A stretch of 64,000 nt of DNA from BOG-1184 sp049514575 (GTDB lineage: Bacteria > Fibrobacterota > Chitinivibrionia > Chitinivibrionales > Chitinispirillaceae): contig JBEKUX010000008.1 in NCBI GenBank assembly GCA_049514575.1, positions 10,743-74,742 on the forward strand, given 5' to 3'. Position numbers and translations under genes: made by a program. Of the stretch, positions 51,765 through 60,345 are shown in pieces. Below the pieces are notes generated by a model. It did not search any database. It had not been told where the DNA came from and worked only from the letters and a program-made list of their open reading frames with translations. The first letter of the stretch is position 1. The number at the start of each line of letters is the position of its first letter.

Positions 51765-52409
51765 TCACAACCCGAAACTGACTGTTCCCTTGAAAAAAAT
51801 AATAGCGCCGAAAGCGAAAAGAATGAGGCCGCTCGCGATGTTCACGACGGCGGGGAATTTCCCGATTCTTCTGAACCGGTTGCGGAAAAATTGCGCAGCG
51901 TATCCGGCGATGAGCATGGGGACGGCAAAGCCGAGGGAGTAGATAAAAAGGTAGAAACTCCCGGCAAGTACCTGTTTATGGACGGCAACCATAAACAGCA
52001 CGCCCGACAGCATGGGGCCGACACAGGGGATCCAGATAATGCCGAGGGAGAGCCCGAGAAGAAAGCCGCCGGTCTTTCCCCGTGATTTCTGAGCAAACTG
52101 CGATAAAAAACTCAGGTGCTCAAACACGTTGACATTAAATATGAGGAGCAGGCCGAACAGTGCTATGACCGCGCCGGCAATCTTGTTCGCAAAGACCATT
52201 CGCGGGCCGATAATCGTGCCGAAAAGCGACGACAGGATACCCATTGTAATAAAAGTCACCATGAGTCCTGCGACAATCATGATGGGCCGCAGCCGGTGAT
52301 CGCTTTCCGAGCCTGTAACGACTATCGGTACGACCGGCAGCACGCATGGCGAAAGCACGCTCGCAAGGCCGGCGCCGAAAACAAGGAGGACGTTCAGGTT
52401 GCCGGTCAT
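51765..52409 (-). CDS. CcdA/DsbD-type membrane thiol reductase
   Basis: 214 residues, six membrane segments with the two active cysteines in SPCVLP (C22) and IPCVGP (C129). It passes electrons from cytosolic thioredoxin across the inner membrane to periplasmic partners for cytochrome c maturation or disulfide repair. Its start overlaps a small upstream reading frame (ATGA), and trxA is just upstream: a three-gene thiol operon. Confidence 0.92.
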   Translation of the reverse strand: MTGNLNVLLVFGAGLASVLSPCVLPVVPIVVTGSESDHRLRPIMIVAGLMVTFITMGILSSLFGTIIGPRMVFANKIAGAVIALFGLLLIFNVNVFEHLSFLSQFAQKSRGKTGGFLLGLSLGIIWIPCVGPMLSGVLFMVAVHKQVLAGSFYLFIYSLGFAVPMLIAGYAAQFFRNRFRRIGKFPAVVNIASGLILFAFGAIIFFKGTVSFGL

Positions 52410-52534
52410 TTGTCGCCGCTCTTTTTCTGCAGGGCCGCGGTATCTTTTTTAGCCGGCGTTTTTTTCCCGGAACAGCCGCCTGCCGGAACGCAGGTGCGGA
52501 GTGCGGTTACTGCCGTTGTGCGATGAAAAAACAT
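52406..52534 (-). CDS. Small basic protein between trxA and ccdA
   Basis: 42 codons from ATG 52534, which follows AAAGGAG by 5 bases; the stop overlaps the ccdA start (ATGA). The product begins MFFHRTTAVTALRTC, has VPAGGCSGKK, a possible weak lipobox, then a Lys-rich tail KKTPAKKDTAALQKK. No family recognised. The ribosome site and coupled stop argue it is translated. Confidence 0.55.
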   Translation of the reverse strand: MFFHRTTAVTALRTCVPAGGCSGKKTPAKKDTAALQKKSGDK

Positions 52535-52545
52535 TTTTTCTCCTT

Positions 52546-52863
52546 TTACACGCCGAGCGCATCCAGGTATACCTGTTCCTCCTGCACGCCGACAAGTGTT
52601 TTGTCAACCTGCCCGTTTTTGAATACAATGACGGTCGGAATTCCGGTTACGCGGTATTGGGTGGCCGCCTGGGGATTTTCGTCGACATTCAGCTTATACA
52701 CTCTGGCTTTACCCGTCAAAGACGCTTTTTCGCTGACGCGGTCGATAATCGGACCCGCGATCCGGCATGGTCCGCACCACGGTGCCCAGAAATCGACCAT
52801 AACGGGGACCGGAGAGTCAATCACATCACTTTTAAAATTCATATCGCTTGTTTCACTGGCCAT
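52546..52863 (-). CDS. trxA: Thioredoxin
   Basis: 105 residues from ATG 52863 after GAGGAGG. Active site WCGPC (C30, C33) and cis-proline GIPTVIVF are standard. It reduces cytosolic disulfides and here probably feeds the CcdA-like protein encoded two genes downstream in the same transcript. Confidence 0.95.
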   Translation of the reverse strand: MASETSDMNFKSDVIDSPVPVMVDFWAPWCGPCRIAGPIIDRVSEKASLTGKARVYKLNVDENPQAATQYRVTGIPTVIVFKNGQVDKTLVGVQEEQVYLDALGV

Positions 52864-53045
52864 AGTTCCTCCTCTAAGAATGAATATATGTTGCTGCAAT
52901 TCGGGACAACCGCAGGTTGTTCGAGCTTTTTTTCAGAAGCGTTTTTAACCGCGGAAAACGGCAATCAATGGTCTGGATGATGTATTTTACATTGATGTAT
53001 TTTATAATATATTAATAGCTGGTGAACAATAATCAGGAGGTTGTC

Positions 53046-53765
53046 ATGTCTTACCAAAACCGTGCAGTTGTGCTGATGGTACCCATAATCGCCGCGTCCC
53101 TTTTTGCCGGACCCAAGATCGAGTTCGATACGAAAGACTTCAAGTGCGGAAACGTGACTGAAGGCAAGACGGACAAAATCAACGCGACGTTCAATGTGAA
53201 GAACATCGGCGACACCCTGTTGAAACTGACCAACGTGCGGCCCGGGTGCGGCTGCACCGTGGTCAAGTACGATTCGCTGATCGCTCCGGGTAAAACGGCA
53301 AAGATCGAGGCCTCGGTGAACATCGCGAACTATCACAGCGGCGCGATTTCCAAGTACATCACCGTGACTTCAAACGCCAAAAATGAACCGAGCGTCAGAC
53401 TCACCATTGAGGCGACCATCATGGGGGCAATCGAAGTTTCCGAGACCTATCTCAATCTTGACGGAGGAGATACTTCCAAGTTCAAGACCGTTGTTCTGGC
53501 GTCGAAAAAGGCGGACCTCAAGGTGACTGAAGTGGCTTTCAAGATGCCTGCTCAACCCAATACGCCCGAATGGCGTGCCGAGATTCCCCTGCCTCTCAAG
53601 TATACCTGGGCCCCGAGTGATTCAATCCGCGCCGATGGCTATCATATATTCAAGCTGACCATCTATCCGCCCAAAGAGGAAAAGACGATCAACGGCGAGA
53701 CGGTCATTAAAACCAACCATCCTGACAAGGCCGAGTTAACCATCAATACGGCCATTGTGAAATAG
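53046..53765 (+). CDS. DUF1573 exported protein
   Basis: 239 residues from ATG 53046 (CAGGAGG upstream). Signal peptide ending near ASLFAG, then a DUF1573 immunoglobulin-like domain with the family motif LTNVRPGCGCTVVKYD. Such proteins occur in FCB bacteria, exported to the periplasm or surface; function unknown. Ends at a strong terminator. Confidence 0.88.
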   Translation: MSYQNRAVVLMVPIIAASLFAGPKIEFDTKDFKCGNVTEGKTDKINATFNVKNIGDTLLKLTNVRPGCGCTVVKYDSLIAPGKTAKIEASVNIANYHSGAISKYITVTSNAKNEPSVRLTIEATIMGAIEVSETYLNLDGGDTSKFKTVVLASKKADLKVTEVAFKMPAQPNTPEWRAEIPLPLKYTWAPSDSIRADGYHIFKLTIYPPKEEKTINGETVIKTNHPDKAELTINTAIVK

Positions 53766-53788
53766 ACAGGAACAATCTTCCGATGCAG

Positions 53789-53816
53789 GGGCGGCCGTGG
53801 TGCCGCCCTTTTTTTT
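53789..53816 (+). terminator. Rho-independent terminator after DUF1573 gene
   Basis: GGGCGGC (53789-53795) pairs with GCCGCCC (53802-53808) followed by eight T (53809-53816); the T-run overlaps the stop codon of the convergent nikR. Confidence 0.9.
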
Positions 53817-54222
53817 ATCTGCCGGCAGTGGCGACGCTCACACTTACCTGTTTTACTCCAACGAGCGATTTGATCGAAAAGGCCAGATTTTCTATTTCGC
53901 GCGCGCGGCCCTTGACCGCCACTATTTCAAGACAGTGGTGGTGGTCTAAGTGAACGTGCTGGGTAGAAATGATGAGGGACTGGAAATCGTGCTGGATGTC
54001 GAGCAGTCTGTTGACCAGCTCCCGTTTGTGGTGGTCGTAGGTCATGACGATGGCGCCCGCCACCACACCGCCCTCGCTGACTTTTTTCCGCGTCAGCTCC
54101 TCGCGGATCAGGTCGCGGATCGCCTCTGAGCGGTTTTTATAGTTACGCGCCCTGATGTGTTTGTCAAACGCGTCGATGAGCGGTTTTTCGAGGGAGATGC
54201 CGAAGCGGTAAAGTCCTGCCAT
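53815..54222 (-). CDS. nikR: Nickel-responsive transcriptional regulator NikR
   Basis: 135 residues. N-terminal ribbon-helix-helix (RFGISLEKPLIDAFD, NRSEAIRDLIREEL) and C-terminal ACT-like nickel domain with the high-affinity ligands H78, H89, H91 and C97. It represses nickel uptake genes when nickel is abundant; the NikMQO set 14 kb away is the obvious candidate target. Convergent with DUF1573. Confidence 0.95.
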   Translation of the reverse strand: MAGLYRFGISLEKPLIDAFDKHIRARNYKNRSEAIRDLIREELTRKKVSEGGVVAGAIVMTYDHHKRELVNRLLDIQHDFQSLIISTQHVHLDHHHCLEIVAVKGRAREIENLAFSIKSLVGVKQVSVSVATAGR

Positions 54223-54241
54223 AGAGTGTCCTCTCTGTTTT

Positions 54242-54266
54242 ATACTGCGGAAAATGAAAATAGTAT
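54242..54266 (-). promoter_or_regulatory. Possible NikR self-operator
   Basis: ATACT (54242-54246) and AGTAT (54262-54266) form an inverted repeat with 15 bases between, 20 bases upstream of nikR. The spacing resembles nickel-regulator operators, but the half-sites are short and no copy was seen before the NikMQO genes. Confidence 0.3.
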
Positions 54267-54380
54267 CTGGACGGACAGCGGCAGTAATAGCGGAAACAGG
54301 GGAGGGAAGCGTCTATATTATTCAGCAGTTCAAATAAGGGCAGGCAATTATATTAATGAATCACAATAGAGAATAAGCAG

Positions 54381-55367
54381 ATGAAAAAATCAACAATACT
54401 AATTGCACTGTTTTTTTTAGCCGCAGAAATTCAAGCGCAATCGTATGAGGGGTATATTGAAAATATTGTATACACCTTACCTGTGTGGGTTGATTTAGTA
54501 ATTCCGGCTTCGGATGGGACAGTAACCGGCACGTACTTTTACAAACAATATGGAAGCAGTATTATACTTACTGGAACAAAGACCGGTAGCAGGTTTGACC
54601 TCATTGAAAAAGACGATAATCAGAAAATAACAGGCACTTTTACCTGTACCGATTTCGGGGACAGCATAAAGGGCAAGTGGAAAAAGAAAAAAAAAGGCGA
54701 TTCAGCATCGGTCAGATTGTATAAAACGGACCCTGCATATAAAAAACTCGCTAAAATACCAAGAGCGGATAAACTTGTTTTAAAAAGCGGCATCTCATTA
54801 CAGGCGGAAGTGGATAATTTTACAGCTCAGAATTATGATGGTAGTAAGTCGACGATTACAATCCAATTCGCTGAAAAAAACCTTTTAGTCATCAGTACAA
54901 GGTGGTGGTCCTCAGGAGGGGCGAATTATCCTGACATGCATTCATCTTTCCATACGTTTGACTTAACCACCAACAAAGAGATATCTCTACCCCATGAAAT
55001 ACGCATTGATAAAACGGCTGCTCTTGACGATAGGTCATGCGCGGAATGCAAGAAGCAATTGCTTGAGAACCGAAAACGCATTCCCGATGCAGAATGGATT
55101 AAGATATTCCGTGGAGAGGAAAAAGAAATGAAACCCCTTGATGAATATTTTATGCTACCAGATTCTGCGTGCAATGGCTTGAATGATAATGACGAGTTCC
55201 TCCTTGAACACGATAGTATAGCTATTTTCACAATACACGGTTACTTTGGTTTCCCAAATGTTATACAGTGTATGGATTTTGATTGTTGTGTTGAATTGTC
55301 GTATAAGGAATTAGAAACATATTTAAAGCCCACCTCCATTCTCCGCAACCTTGCCAAAAACCCATAA
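54381..55367 (+). CDS. Exported protein of unknown function, AT-rich
   Basis: 328 residues with a signal peptide (STILIALFFLAAEIQAQS). No cysteine-based lipobox. Base composition is visibly more AT-rich than its neighbours, with AAA, ATA and TTA codons common, suggesting recent acquisition. The mature protein has beta-rich stretches and a late Cys pair (MDFDCCVEL). No family recognised. The upstream region is also AT-rich. Confidence 0.65.
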   Translation: MKKSTILIALFFLAAEIQAQSYEGYIENIVYTLPVWVDLVIPASDGTVTGTYFYKQYGSSIILTGTKTGSRFDLIEKDDNQKITGTFTCTDFGDSIKGKWKKKKKGDSASVRLYKTDPAYKKLAKIPRADKLVLKSGISLQAEVDNFTAQNYDGSKSTITIQFAEKNLLVISTRWWSSGGANYPDMHSSFHTFDLTTNKEISLPHEIRIDKTAALDDRSCAECKKQLLENRKRIPDAEWIKIFRGEEKEMKPLDEYFMLPDSACNGLNDNDEFLLEHDSIAIFTIHGYFGFPNVIQCMDFDCCVELSYKELETYLKPTSILRNLAKNP

Positions 55368-55407
55368 AAAGCGTCGGCACTAAAATCGCTTTACTGAATA
55401 TTAAAAT

Positions 55408-55839
55408 TTATGCCACATCAATAAGTCTTTTCTCTCCTGAAAGGTGCATTATCTCCTCCACATCCGAGGTGCACTCCATGCACCCGAGATAATCGCCAGT
55501 TGTATCGCGGAGCGCGTAAAACTCGATGAGTACCTTGTGCCGCACGCATCTCGCCGTATCGACAGGCATGTCGATCCAGAACCGGGCCTTGTCGCGCTTT
55601 CCAAATTTCATCTCTGACACGATTTTTTCGACAAGGGCAAGGCTTTTCTGCGGATGGCACTCCCTGAAATCCATGCCCATGCATGCTTCGGGCCGGTAAA
55701 AGAGCCGGTTGCGGTGCTTGTTCCAGCCAACGACCTTGTCGTCGGTGCCGATCACCGTGATCTCAACGGGAACTGTCTCGAACATCGCATTTACGGTTTT
55801 TTCATCCATCGCGTCGATTTTCATGGATTCCCCCGCCAT
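55408..55839 (-). CDS. PAS-domain protein, DUF438 C-terminal-like
   Basis: 143 residues making a single PAS domain: VEITVIGTDDKVVGWN, then FRECHPQKSLALVEKIVSEMK and a closing CTSDVEEIMHLSGEKRL. The CHP-x-K pattern is typical of the PAS part of DUF438 proteins, which may bind heme or iron. No output domain. It ends near the AT-rich orphan gene and starts nine bases from the bat operon's last stop. Confidence 0.85.
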   Translation of the reverse strand: MAGESMKIDAMDEKTVNAMFETVPVEITVIGTDDKVVGWNKHRNRLFYRPEACMGMDFRECHPQKSLALVEKIVSEMKFGKRDKARFWIDMPVDTARCVRHKVLIEFYALRDTTGDYLGCMECTSDVEEIMHLSGEKRLIDVA

Positions 55840-55848
55840 TTTTTTATT

Positions 55849-58464
55849 CTATATTTTCCCTAAATATTTGTTTTCCACCCACCCGCTCGCGCCGTTCGGC
55901 AGACTTACGAGCGACCAGCCTTCCATGGTTTTCCGGATCTGGAATTTGGTTCCTTCATGCGCAGTGAACAGTATCTTGGCGCCTTCGGGCTCGTTTTTGG
56001 CGTCAACCGACGGTTCAAGCAGGATCGCATAGGCGTTGGTTTCCGCATCGTAGATTTTAACGGCCATTGAAATACCGCTGATAGCCAGGATGATGGCTAT
56101 GAGCGTGGAGGCATACATGAGCCAGAGCCTCCTGTTGCCGGCGGAGTAGAGCGCGGCTGCGGCAAGGAGGGAAATGACAAACAGGAGTGCGAAACAGAAC
56201 CAGAGCTGGGTACGCAGCGGCATAAGAACGTGGAGCTGCCAGAACACCGTCTCGATGAAACCACGGTCAGGTTCGGGCACACGGTCGACGATGTTGGACG
56301 ATACGAATTTGATATTGGCCGCGATGTCGTTGTCGGTCGGATCGAGCCGGTAAGCCTTTTCGTAGCACAGACGGGCCAGTCCGAGCTTTTTCAATCTGAA
56401 ATAAGCGTTGCCCAGATTGAAGTAGACCTCCGGCGATGCGGTGCCGGCCGATACAATCTTGTCGTAATAAGAAACTGCCGAATCATATTCGGTTTTCGAA
56501 TAGAAGTGGTTTGCTTCCTCGAACCATAGGTTGACAGGAGCGGAAAATGCCGGAGCAGAGCAGAACATAACCGCCATTAGCATGGCGACAGCAGTTGCAG
56601 CGGGAAGGGTCATGTTTTTCTTCGAACCTTTTTCAAGGCTTGCCAGAAAAGTCATGGCACGGTCGAGCACCGCCGATCGGGTCGATTCGTCGAACGTCGC
56701 GCCGCCAAACCGGTAGGAGTCGAGGATTTCGATGAATTTCGTCAGGTCAGAAGCGACCTGCGGACCCGCGTTGCGGCTCAGAAGCTCATTCTTGAGTTCC
56801 TCGAGCGTCCGGCCCGTAGCGATAAAATCGAACTTCTGAGAGATGTAGTGTTCCATGGTTTCAGCGATTTTACCGAGAAACTGATCGGTGCGGATTGTTG
56901 ATCCCGCTTTGCGCAGCCGGTTGAACTCCCTCTGGGCCGCTTTGAGCGCGCGGGCTCGCACATAGAGTGCGGCATGTGTTTCACGGTGCTTCGACTGGAG
57001 CCGGTAGAGCAGCGCGATGATGAAGATCGCAAACGGCAACGGGTAGAGGAGGAAAAAGACCGGGTCACGGTAGGGTTTTTCAGAAACGCTGCGCAGCTTC
57101 GCATCGGTTTTTATATAACGGATATCGGTCCCGATTTGATGTATCTCCTCCTGGGTCAGATACCGCGTCTGCGGTTTCGAACCCGCCTTGCCCGGCGTCA
57201 CGGTGAGCAAGAGCGGGCCAGAGGAGGCGGTCCGGTACACGCCTTCGTACGGGTCGAAATAGGAGAGCGTGATCGGCGGTATCGTGAGCGGTCCCTCCTG
57301 CTGCGGGATCAGCAGGAATTTGTAGGATTTTTTCGTGGCAATGCCGTTCGGGGTCGTATCGACCTGGACGTGTTTTTCCGGGGTAAATGTTTCGCAATTG
57401 GGAAGTTTTGGAACAGGAATTTCAGCGACATTGCCGGGACGCGTTGCGGCCGCGACCCCGATTTTAAGCGTTGCGGCTTCGCCGGCAGGAACCGTTGCCG
57501 GATCGACGGCCGCCGAAAGGCTTATTCTACCGATCGATCCGGAAAAGTCGGCCGGGGCTGGCGGCAGCTCCTTGACGCGTATGACAAGCTCGTTCGAAAA
57601 CGCGGTCTTCGAAACCGCCTGCACGTTGTTCCCGAAGAAATCGTTGTTAAAAAAGTCATCGAAAAACGGGTCGCCGCCGCCCCGGCGCCGCACCTGCCTG
57701 AGTTCGGCATATTCGAAAGGGACCGACGGTACGGAGACCGTGCCGCCGGCAAGCGGAATGATCGCCCAGCGCAAGGTAAAGGTGCGGCACATTTCGCCGT
57801 TTACCCGTTCCGCACTCTGGGTCACCTGGTTGGAGAAAAGCCGCGTGAGGGAGAAATCCTTGCCGAAGGATTTCTCAAGCGCCTCGACCGCACCGTTAAA
57901 CCCCCGGTCGATCTGCGTCGGGGAGTTGCCCCGCTGCAGTACTTTCAGGGTAAGAAGCGCCTGCTCGCCGATGTAAAGTTGCTGCTTGCTGAGAGAGAGG
58001 GAAACGCGGATATCGGGGTTCCTTACCGGCGTTGCCGAAGGAGCTGCGGCATTGAAAATAATCGGTTCGGTCGAATAGGGCGTATTGTCAATCACGGCCT
58101 GCAGCGCCGGAAACGTGAACGAACCGGTTTTTTTCGGGGTGATCACGTAGTTAAACTGGTAATGGACTTCCTTGGTGTTCGAAACTTTGCCGTTGATTAT
58201 CTGGATCGAGGTCGAACTGGACTGGTTCTGTTCGGTGCGGACCACGCTGAATGCGTCATTCGGGGAAACCGCCGGCGCCGCAGGATTTTTAAGCGATTTG
58301 TCGGTTACCAGCTCGACGGAAATCGTTATCTGGTCGCCGGGCGCAACATTGGTGTGATCCGTGGTGGCGGTAAACCTCGTGACGGCGCCGAAACCCGTCA
58401 CGGCGCCAAGTATAATGGCCGCGCCGAAAATCGCCGTTTTCACAGAAAACGCTCCTTTGCCCAT
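55849..58464 (-). CDS. BatD-BatE fusion protein
   Basis: 871 residues. The first ~580 are BatD: signal peptide, beta domains (GAVTRFTATTDHTNVAPGDQ onward) and a membrane segment (about 470-490) with a cytosolic part containing TMEHYISQKFDF. From about 605 the chain continues as BatE: second membrane segment, TPR repeats (SPEVYFNLGNAYFRLKKLGL), two more membrane segments and a C-terminal SH3b-like domain (GWSLVSLPNGASGWVENKYL). BatD and BatE are normally separate. Bat proteins are linked to oxygen tolerance and envelope stress, mechanism unclear. Confidence 0.85.
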   Translation of the reverse strand: MGKGAFSVKTAIFGAAIILGAVTGFGAVTRFTATTDHTNVAPGDQITISVELVTDKSLKNPAAPAVSPNDAFSVVRTEQNQSSSTSIQIINGKVSNTKEVHYQFNYVITPKKTGSFTFPALQAVIDNTPYSTEPIIFNAAAPSATPVRNPDIRVSLSLSKQQLYIGEQALLTLKVLQRGNSPTQIDRGFNGAVEALEKSFGKDFSLTRLFSNQVTQSAERVNGEMCRTFTLRWAIIPLAGGTVSVPSVPFEYAELRQVRRRGGGDPFFDDFFNNDFFGNNVQAVSKTAFSNELVIRVKELPPAPADFSGSIGRISLSAAVDPATVPAGEAATLKIGVAAATRPGNVAEIPVPKLPNCETFTPEKHVQVDTTPNGIATKKSYKFLLIPQQEGPLTIPPITLSYFDPYEGVYRTASSGPLLLTVTPGKAGSKPQTRYLTQEEIHQIGTDIRYIKTDAKLRSVSEKPYRDPVFFLLYPLPFAIFIIALLYRLQSKHRETHAALYVRARALKAAQREFNRLRKAGSTIRTDQFLGKIAETMEHYISQKFDFIATGRTLEELKNELLSRNAGPQVASDLTKFIEILDSYRFGGATFDESTRSAVLDRAMTFLASLEKGSKKNMTLPAATAVAMLMAVMFCSAPAFSAPVNLWFEEANHFYSKTEYDSAVSYYDKIVSAGTASPEVYFNLGNAYFRLKKLGLARLCYEKAYRLDPTDNDIAANIKFVSSNIVDRVPEPDRGFIETVFWQLHVLMPLRTQLWFCFALLFVISLLAAAALYSAGNRRLWLMYASTLIAIILAISGISMAVKIYDAETNAYAILLEPSVDAKNEPEGAKILFTAHEGTKFQIRKTMEGWSLVSLPNGASGWVENKYLGKI

Positions 58465-59213
58465 GAAGTCACCATGGAACAGACCGTTTTAAAATGGGAG
58501 ACCGAGGCATAATTATGGTCGGCGTTCCTGAGAACATGGGAAACCGTTTCGATGTCTGCTTTCAGGGCCGCATGAACGTATCGACTCGACTCGCTGACAG
58601 CAATTGAGGCGTCGGTGTCGCCCTGCAGGAGCAGCAGCTTCCCCTTGAAATGGTCTGCTACGGCGGCCACCGGGTCAATGTTTTTAAGTCCGTCAAGGAA
58701 TGAAAGCGCCATCTCATGAGGGCCGTTTTCATAATAGCCTGCAGTATTCGGCCCTGCCTCCATGATCGCTTTCCGCCGCATGATAAGGCCCTGCGGGTTC
58801 GCCACCGGCGACAGCAGTACCAGGCCGTCGGGCTTTGCCCGGGCGCAGCACAGGCCCGCAATCATGCCGCCCAGACTGTGACCGAGCAGGACCACGGAAG
58901 AAGGGCTATAGCGTTTCCGCACGAGGCGCACCGCAGAGAGGAGATCGGATTGCATCGTGTCAATGGTCATGTCCTGAAACCGGCCTTCGCTTTCGCCGGA
59001 ACCGGAAAAATCGAACCGCAGGGACGAAATGCCGAGTTCGGCGAGTTTACGTGACAGCTGAACGAACAGATAGCCGGGCCCCAGGCGGTGACCGGTAAAA
59101 CCGTGGCTGAAGACGAACCAGGGCGCGCCCATCCGGCGGGTTACGAGCAGGGAGCCGCGTATCGTTGTGCCCGTATTTTTCCATTCAGCGAACATGAAAC
59201 GCGGCGCAGGCAT
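58440..59213 (-). CDS. Alpha/beta hydrolase embedded in the bat operon
   Basis: 257 residues. Nucleophile elbow GHSLGG, oxyanion-type FSHGFTGHR, acid in LLLQGDTDASIA and histidine in RNADHNY form a full Ser-Asp-His set. Similar to serine aminopeptidase-like/BAAT lipase-type hydrolases. It overlaps BatD by 25 bases and begins four bases after batC, so it is cotranscribed. Substrate unknown. Confidence 0.88.
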   Translation of the reverse strand: MPAPRFMFAEWKNTGTTIRGSLLVTRRMGAPWFVFSHGFTGHRLGPGYLFVQLSRKLAELGISSLRFDFSGSGESEGRFQDMTIDTMQSDLLSAVRLVRKRYSPSSVVLLGHSLGGMIAGLCCARAKPDGLVLLSPVANPQGLIMRRKAIMEAGPNTAGYYENGPHEMALSFLDGLKNIDPVAAVADHFKGKLLLLQGDTDASIAVSESSRYVHAALKADIETVSHVLRNADHNYASVSHFKTVCSMVTSWAKERFL

Positions 59214-59217
59214 GTGC

Positions 59218-60345
59218 TCACCAGTCCTTTTCGGGTTTATGCATCCGCAGCCCGAAGCCCTGTTTTTTAGGCGGCTTGTTGAGCGTGTCGGCGTCGTCGG
59301 CGAACTGCGCGATGATCCGTTCAGCCTCTTTTTTCTTCATGGCGTCTTTGCTGTCCTGAGGCTGCGGTTTGGGCGGCTGTTGCTGTTGTTTATCGTTTTC
59401 TGAATTCTGTTTCTGCTGGTCCTGTTTGTTCCGGTCTTTATTATTCTGGTCGTTCTGATTTTTATCTTTATCCTGCTTATTGTTTTTGTCCTGGTTCTGA
59501 TTTTGCTTATTCTGGTCCTGTTTTTTGTCCTGCTTGTCCTTGTTTTTGTCCTGTTTATCCTGGTTTTTCTGCTGCTGTTCCTGCTGTTTGATCCTCCGCT
59601 GTGTCAATTCGATGTTCCATTTTGCATCCTTGTCGGACGGCCGGAGGTCGAGCGCGGCAATGTAATTCTGGAGCGCGGATTTGAATTTTTCGCCGGCGCC
59701 CTGGCCGCCGCTCTGCATGAGCATATCTCCTTCTTTGAACTGGATATTTCCCAGATTGTAATGGGCATCGGCCCGCTTCCATTTGTTTTTGACGGAAATC
59801 GCGCCGGCATAGGCGCTGTCCGCCTCATCAAGCCTGTTGAGACGGTAGAGCGTTGAACCCCTGTTCATTCTCAGGAGCGTATCGGTCGGAGCCACAAGGA
59901 GCGCGTCGTCGTATTTTTTCAGCGCCTCTTCGTAGTTCCCTTTCTGATAGAGATTGTTGCCCTGCCTGTTTTTCGAGTATACTTCGTCGGCGAAAATAGT
60001 TGTTGAAGGGGAAAATATTAATAGCAACAATACAAAGATTAATTCTTTTGGATTGGCCTGGGGCCCTTTATTGGTTAGAGTTACCACGCCATTATCTCTC
60101 GCGAAATGCGGGCGATAGCGGCTTCGAGTTTTAATGGGGAGATAAAATTTACCTACTAATCGGTAGTTTACAAACAGTAATGATTGGCGGCACAAAGTGA
60201 GGAACCTGAAGACGACGGGTGTTGCAACAATGAAATGCCGGTTGACAACACCGAGGAGGTAGCGAAAATCGGCGCGTCGGTCTGCGACGATTGGAGCGAG
60301 GGGGAGACTTCCCCACTTAAAACATTTTAAAATATTATTTTTCAT
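59218..60345 (-). CDS. BatC-like TPR protein with anomalous N-terminus
   Basis: 375 residues from ATG 60345, which overlaps batB (ATGA). TPR repeats (YQKGNYEEALKKYDDALLV, ADAHYNLGNIQFKEG) are followed by a Gln/Lys/Asp/Asn low-complexity tail (about 255-340) as in BatC. Residues about 12-95 (for example LPLAPIVADRRADFRYLL) do not look like BatC; the real signal peptide seems to be ELIFVLLLLIFSPSTTIFA at about 102-120. Either an element entered in frame after codon 11, or a later GTG near codon 88 is now the start. Confidence 0.82.
   Translation of the reverse strand: MKNNILKCFKWGSLPLAPIVADRRADFRYLLGVVNRHFIVATPVVFRFLTLCRQSLLFVNYRLVGKFYLPIKTRSRYRPHFARDNGVVTLTNKGPQANPKELIFVLLLLIFSPSTTIFADEVYSKNRQGNNLYQKGNYEEALKKYDDALLVAPTDTLLRMNRGSTLYRLNRLDEADSAYAGAISVKNKWKRADAHYNLGNIQFKEGDMLMQSGGQGAGEKFKSALQNYIAALDLRPSDKDAKWNIELTQRRIKQQEQQQKNQDKQDKNKDKQDKKQDQNKQNQNQDKNNKQDKDKNQNDQNNKDRNKQDQQKQNSENDKQQQQPPKPQPQDSKDAMKKKEAERIIAQFADDADTLNKPPKKQGFGLRMHKPEKDW

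Noticed and set aside
56974..58512. 512-codon open frame antisense to BatD
   Set aside because: Low-complexity Arg/Gly-rich translation with no family features; BatD on the minus strand explains the region.
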